From Jaenimonas drosophilae (taxonomy: Eukaryota; Euglenozoa; Kinetoplastea; Trypanosomatida; Trypanosomatidae), in assembly GCA_030849065.1 (NCBI GenBank), contig JASAON010001548.1, positions 1 to 52,364 on the forward strand: 52,364 bases of DNA, read 5' to 3'. The translations under genes were made by a program, and so were the position numbers. Positions 49,901-52,364 of this stretch are shown here, in pieces (positions within the stretch are counted from its first letter, which is position 1; each line of letters begins with the position of its first letter). The notes beneath the pieces were generated by a model. It was not told the DNA's origin and ran no database searches. It saw only the letters and a list, made by a program, of their open reading frames with translations.

Positions 49901-52364
49901 TTTTCTGCCGTTGCCTGCAGTTGCCGAAGGCGCACAACATTCAGCTCTCGCTCCAAGGGACTTCGAGTCCAGAAGCTGGAGCACGTTCCCTGAACATCGA
50001 TGCTGAGGGAATTTCCCCAGCAGGTAATGTAGTGCCGGGCAATGTCACTCGACCAATGAATAAAAGGAACGATGAAGGCAGCAACAGCAAACCCTAACGA
50101 CATGAGTAGCGTGATGTAGTAGGAGCCTACGTATCCCATGTCTGTTCCAACCGGGTCGCTGATGTACTGCATGATAGTCGAGGCGAGCGCATAGGCAGCC
50201 GTTTTCTTGGTCGTCTCTCCAATGAAGGAGGAGATGATGGTGAAGAGAAAGAGCAGCAACAGGGAAAGCCAGACAGGACCAGGGCGGATGGCAATGAGAA
50301 TCGCGAGTAGCACCAGGCCCATAGTGAAGCCCTTCAGAGCCACCACAAACTCCCGAAGGCCACTGCCAAACGTTGGCATCGTAATCCAGAAAGCATTGAA
50401 AGCCAGGGAGGCGGGCATCGGAAAGAATCCCTGTGTGGTTGGCTCAAGTGAAAGAACCATGGTGGGAAAGACTGTGAGAAGGGCACCACGAAGGGTCCAG
50501 TCCAACTTCTCCCACACACGAGGAGATGACAGGATAGAGAAGAACTGCGTGCCGAAACCGCTTAGCGGAAGCTGTGTTCGCTGTTCCCACGGAATGGCAT
50601 GAAGCGCGTTAAAGTTGCGTGCATTGAAGTTCCGTTCATCACGTTCATCCTCATCACCATGGGTCTCCATCACCTGCCGCACAGCAACGGAGTGGAATGT
50701 ACTTGGTGGTCCACGGGAGCTTCGATCGCCGCCGCCGCCACCGCCTCCTCCACCTCCTCCACGGCGAGTAGGGCTTCGGTCACGACGGCTAGGGGAACCA
50801 CGCCCATCTCCACTGCTTCCATCTCCGCCTTTTCCACCACCAGCACCGCTTGCTGAAATCTTCGACACATCGCCACACACCTCCGTCGCAGTCAGGACCG
50901 CACCTGTCCTCGGGTTAGAAGACTCGCTCGTTGAGAAGAGTCGCGGTGGTGGGGGCTGATTCGAAGCCCAACTGCTGCGAGTTCGAGAAGAGGGAATGGA
51001 AGACCCCCCATCACGCGGAGAGCCTCCGCTGCTAGATGCAAATAATGGCGGACGAGAGCTTGTCTGTTGCTGCACCTCAGTGGAGATCAGCATCGGCGCC
51101 GATGTCTCGCTGCCACCCCAGGGATTGGCGCCTAGTCGAGAGCTCGTTGGCATTGTTGGGCTCCTGCTGGTGCGTACGTGTTGACGCCGCGACAATGACT
51201 GCTCTGACATGCTCCGTCCGTGCTGTGAGAGCGGTGCAGAGAAATGCGTGCGCTCTTGTAGAACGCCTTCTTCAGCAACTAGTTGTTGATCTAATCGGCG
51301 ACCAATCACCTCCTCGTGAGCCCGGAGATATCCCGATGTCAGTGGCATCGCTGCGCCAGTACGCCGACCAAACCGCGTCGGCTCAGGGGGTAGAGCTACG
51401 TCTGTGTAGCCCAGTCGATCAGCATGCTTTACTCGCTGCACAGCACTCATCCACTCCGGTTTGGGCCGATATTCTGGATTCTTCGTGGACGCCATCCACG
51501 CCGGCCGCGTGGACATCCCCGAGACTGATCGCGCGCCCCGGGGAGAGGGATGGGGAGGTTCATATGTAGAGGCAAAGAGGGAAGACTCTTGCCGATACCC
51601 GACTTGTGATTTCCCCATTCGGGAGGTTGGCGACGGGCGGAATCCAACGGCACTGGCTAAGAAGCTGGCTTCAGTGGGTGATCCCCGAGCCACACTTCCC
51701 GTATTTGTCCGCCTCGTTCCTCCAACCGACACCGTTTCATGCAGCTCGCTGGCGGCGGGAAACATGGAAGAGAGGGTGTAAAGGGGAGATCCTGTTGGGG
51801 AGTAGCTAGGAGCCGGTGAGGGCTCCCGCTGACGTGCAGTTGAACCTCGCTGCCGTCCGCTACGAGACCCAGTAGCAGCACTAGTAGATCGAAGGTGGGT
51901 ACCAATGTCTGGGGGACTTCCCTGCGCGGAAAAAGCATGAGTGAGAGGAGCAGCCGTTACCGTTGCTCTGGACGCTAGTGGCTCTGATGAAGACGCCTCT
52001 GAGCTGACAACAATTCGCGTCGATCTCCCAGAGGTCAAGCCATGTGGACCGACGGGATCAACATGTGAAGGTGGACTCCCTAGTGGTCCTCGTCCCGGCG
52101 AGCCTACTGGCGAGGTGATGGACCGAACCGAGCCACGACTTCCTGAGTCGGAGTGAACCAAATGGTGGGGTTCGGACTCATCCGCGGGGTGAAAAGGTGA
52201 GGGAAGAGGTGGGGCGCCATGGAAGGAATCCGTACCACTGGAAACTCCACCTCGTCGGCTTCCCTCTTGACTTTCAGTGATAGAGTCAGGGTGAATAGAT
52301 TCAACACCAGGGACAATCAGCTGCAAAGGTTCTGGTCGCAGACTAATGCCAAGAGCAGGAGGAT
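46921..52364 (-). CDS. FUSC/aromatic-acid-exporter-like membrane protein 2, 5' end outside the window
   Basis: At least 1813 codons. The frame is open to the right edge with no ATG near it; the codon at 52324-52326 is TTG, so the true start lies beyond the window. About 570 residues of Ser/Pro/Arg-rich N terminus precede a core collinear with the paralogue: block 1 (50,500 to 50,040; RGALLTVFPTMVLSLEP, PTFGSGLREF, AIRPGPVWLSL), a soluble middle, and block 2 (49,330 to 48,870; MKEAIKLALCM to TLWPMRANN). The tail has an Asp/Glu stretch (DDDDDGDEEEDDP), KKKKKGYLSYNLTPEEEAALRN, a repeated NNSFFK motif and the conserved end (DIHSLEAFLFG, HASELAKKL). Polygly (GGGGGGGGGG) occurs near residue 530. 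It is likely an organic anion transporter; substrate and membrane unknown. Confidence 0.7.
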   Translation of the reverse strand, partial: PPALGISLRPEPLQLIVPGVESIHPDSITESQEGSRRGGVSSGTDSFHGAPPLPSPFHPADESEPHHLVHSDSGSRGSVRSITSPVGSPGRGPLGSPPSHVDPVGPHGLTSGRSTRIVVSSEASSSEPLASRATVTAAPLTHAFSAQGSPPDIGTHLRSTSAATGSRSGRQRGSTARQREPSPAPSYSPTGSPLYTLSSMFPAASELHETVSVGGTRRTNTGSVARGSPTEASFLASAVGFRPSPTSRMGKSQVGYRQESSLFASTYEPPHPSPRGARSVSGMSTRPAWMASTKNPEYRPKPEWMSAVQRVKHADRLGYTDVALPPEPTRFGRRTGAAMPLTSGYLRAHEEVIGRRLDQQLVAEEGVLQERTHFSAPLSQHGRSMSEQSLSRRQHVRTSRSPTMPTSSRLGANPWGGSETSAPMLISTEVQQQTSSRPPLFASSSGGSPRDGGSSIPSSRTRSSWASNQPPPPRLFSTSESSNPRTGAVLTATEVCGDVSKISASGAGGGKGGDGSSGDGRGSPSRRDRSPTRRGGGGGGGGGGGDRSSRGPPSTFHSVAVRQVMETHGDEDERDERNFNARNFNALHAIPWEQRTQLPLSGFGTQFFSILSSPRVWEKLDWTLRGALLTVFPTMVLSLEPTTQGFFPMPASLAFNAFWITMPTFGSGLREFVVALKGFTMGLVLLAILIAIRPGPVWLSLLLLFLFTIISSFIGETTKKTAAYALASTIMQYISDPVGTDMGYVGSYYITLLMSLGFAVAAFIVPFIHWSSDIARHYITCWGNSLSIDVQGTCSSFWTRSPLERELNVVRLRQLQATAEKCKEKAKTALDESEHEPHMGAYMAKMHVRFAFCQAIHHVLGSMAHVIELLADNPSLVDTPMCSAFGVAIGDDLAIVSSAIDSMILKIVDFSRIVSPTEVALFREARERFQDALSRVREEVILTNEEYETDESDVFLGFFMFSVDELCDIIANFEEAAHPRNNLLYMLLFFVRDTESVIVAFKNLGLALWRNRSIPRRMKEAIKLALCMTIPGIFQVYALNNEATSPMAGASIIALVYNATGSESFHYASGRLQGTVIGSLASLLCVQIAAGRRLVLYICILVLCFIGAYVQAAPGFYGFGNAIVCSTISIMVQYRDQEAAMVRIQQNCFAILLYFAIACTLWPMRANNRVKMGLNISLRCFREATTRMLRNLDMPADASEVTADTRALLQEMSRKIESQAKFIPGAVEEPTMGSIEYPEDAWKRIVAAEKKVWLNMSMMSFAYHTFMSSRADHGTELSVHWVVLHRIAPHARDLSDLVYAAVDLYLLSLTKATVVPSAHLTRLRLGMIDAQKAIWDIYMQTIQRKVLGEDDDDDGDEEEDDPFMSSYLTESNMITAPTEDRDGMRRGSVSKRKDDELMRTPVTVAHTKEGVKPSTVLSQDARSVHRSVNGSVNGDNARPNEEGQKKKKKGYLSYNLTPEEEAALRNFVASKAAGMSSSAPATTGATAAPTSGTTPSQGDQVKLLALAGLDDNLAATLRKKHHITVTKEDGGYGAGAGTTTGDSAGNPSGVHGSQAPPADDEHVGDMAKRKSIAPPPASRSGYDDIDAPPMDGADLMANASFFKNNSFFKNNSFIASLLKRGRRSGAATQDDEEVNEEMLTHPNRMEGSAALMEEKPPLPPRPPTNLNSSICSAVSVHSDKHGGGDHRISGKTSSVLPGSGKPPSSLHSSFVRISAESTPEEEGLIKPDKDEVETKSSHPFDAAGGSIFEDHPSEALRNLSFFDADKGEFVLTNHDIHSLEAFLFGIRALVVLINELQKSLLEMQHASELAKKL
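47524..47566 (-). repeat. 18-base tandem repeat encoding NNSFFK units
   Basis: Two full units (47524-47541, 47542-47559) and a partial third give ASFFKNNSFFKNNSFIASLL in the tail of FUSC-like protein 2. The paralogue has a related NNSFLANTAFLQRSF segment at about 40,990-41,040. Confidence 0.85.

Noticed and set aside
52324..52326. Start codon for FUSC-like protein 2 at 52326
   Set aside because: The codon is TTG and the frame stays open to the window edge, so the start is outside.
1..52364. tRNA, rRNA, spliced-leader RNA genes, CRISPR arrays or transposons
   Set aside because: No stretch with a convincing tRNA arm pattern, rRNA core motif, regular repeat-spacer pattern, transposase or reverse transcriptase frame was seen by eye; small RNA genes could still be missed.

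Overview
The window looks like nuclear DNA of a kinetoplastid flagellate. All 17 gene models lie on the minus strand, none shows an intron, and most recognisable genes are preceded, in the sense direction, by a pyrimidine tract and then the first AG, which is the signature of trans-splicing in polycistronic units. The order alanine aminotransferase, PrimPol-like protein, PPEF-type phosphatase, cytochrome oxidase subunit IV is, from memory, the order of these genes on Trypanosoma brucei chromosome 1 (3950, 4010, 4050, 4100 in the Tb927.1 series). Abundant GT, GTT and AAC microsatellites and long disordered tails suggest a free-living bodonid such as Bodo saltans more than a compact trypanosomatid; this species guess is inference.

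Transcription runs from right to left. At the right edge lie two large paralogous FUSC-like membrane proteins (the first runs off the window), then an alkaline-phosphatase-fold protein with an apparently degraded metal site, the anaphase-promoting-complex subunit APC8/CDC23, and a long coiled-coil protein. The centre holds the conserved block: alanine aminotransferase, a PrimPol-like AEP protein with a PriCT-2-like end and a mitochondrial-looking leader, a LisH protein, a PPEF-like phosphatase with an MGC acylation signal and an N-terminal zinc-binding region, the kinetoplastid-type COX subunit IV, and BBS5 of the BBSome. Then follow a small single-pass membrane protein and a leucine-rich-repeat/coiled-coil protein.

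The left 10 kb differs. It carries a tandem family of three double-CCCH zinc-finger genes and a fourth copy that keeps only the 3' end. These genes are mosaics: the second finger and the 3' end are almost identical between copies, the first finger and linker are diverged, a 114-base unit is repeated in the coding tail, and the shared 3' module is read in different frames or left untranslated. The leftmost 2.5 kb has no convincing gene.

The genes need not form one pathway, since kinetoplastid polycistrons mix functions. Housekeeping (ALAT, COX IV, APC8), DNA synthesis (PrimPol-like), signalling (PPEF) and cilium-related (BBS5, perhaps the LisH and LRR/coiled-coil proteins) genes are interleaved. 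The most unusual parts are the fast-evolving CCCH array, the FUSC pair with conserved islands in otherwise variable cytosolic tails, and the putative pseudo-phosphodiesterase. Only ATG starts were accepted; several genes extend in frame upstream without an ATG, and the starts were chosen accordingly. All family assignments rest on reading motifs, not on a database search.
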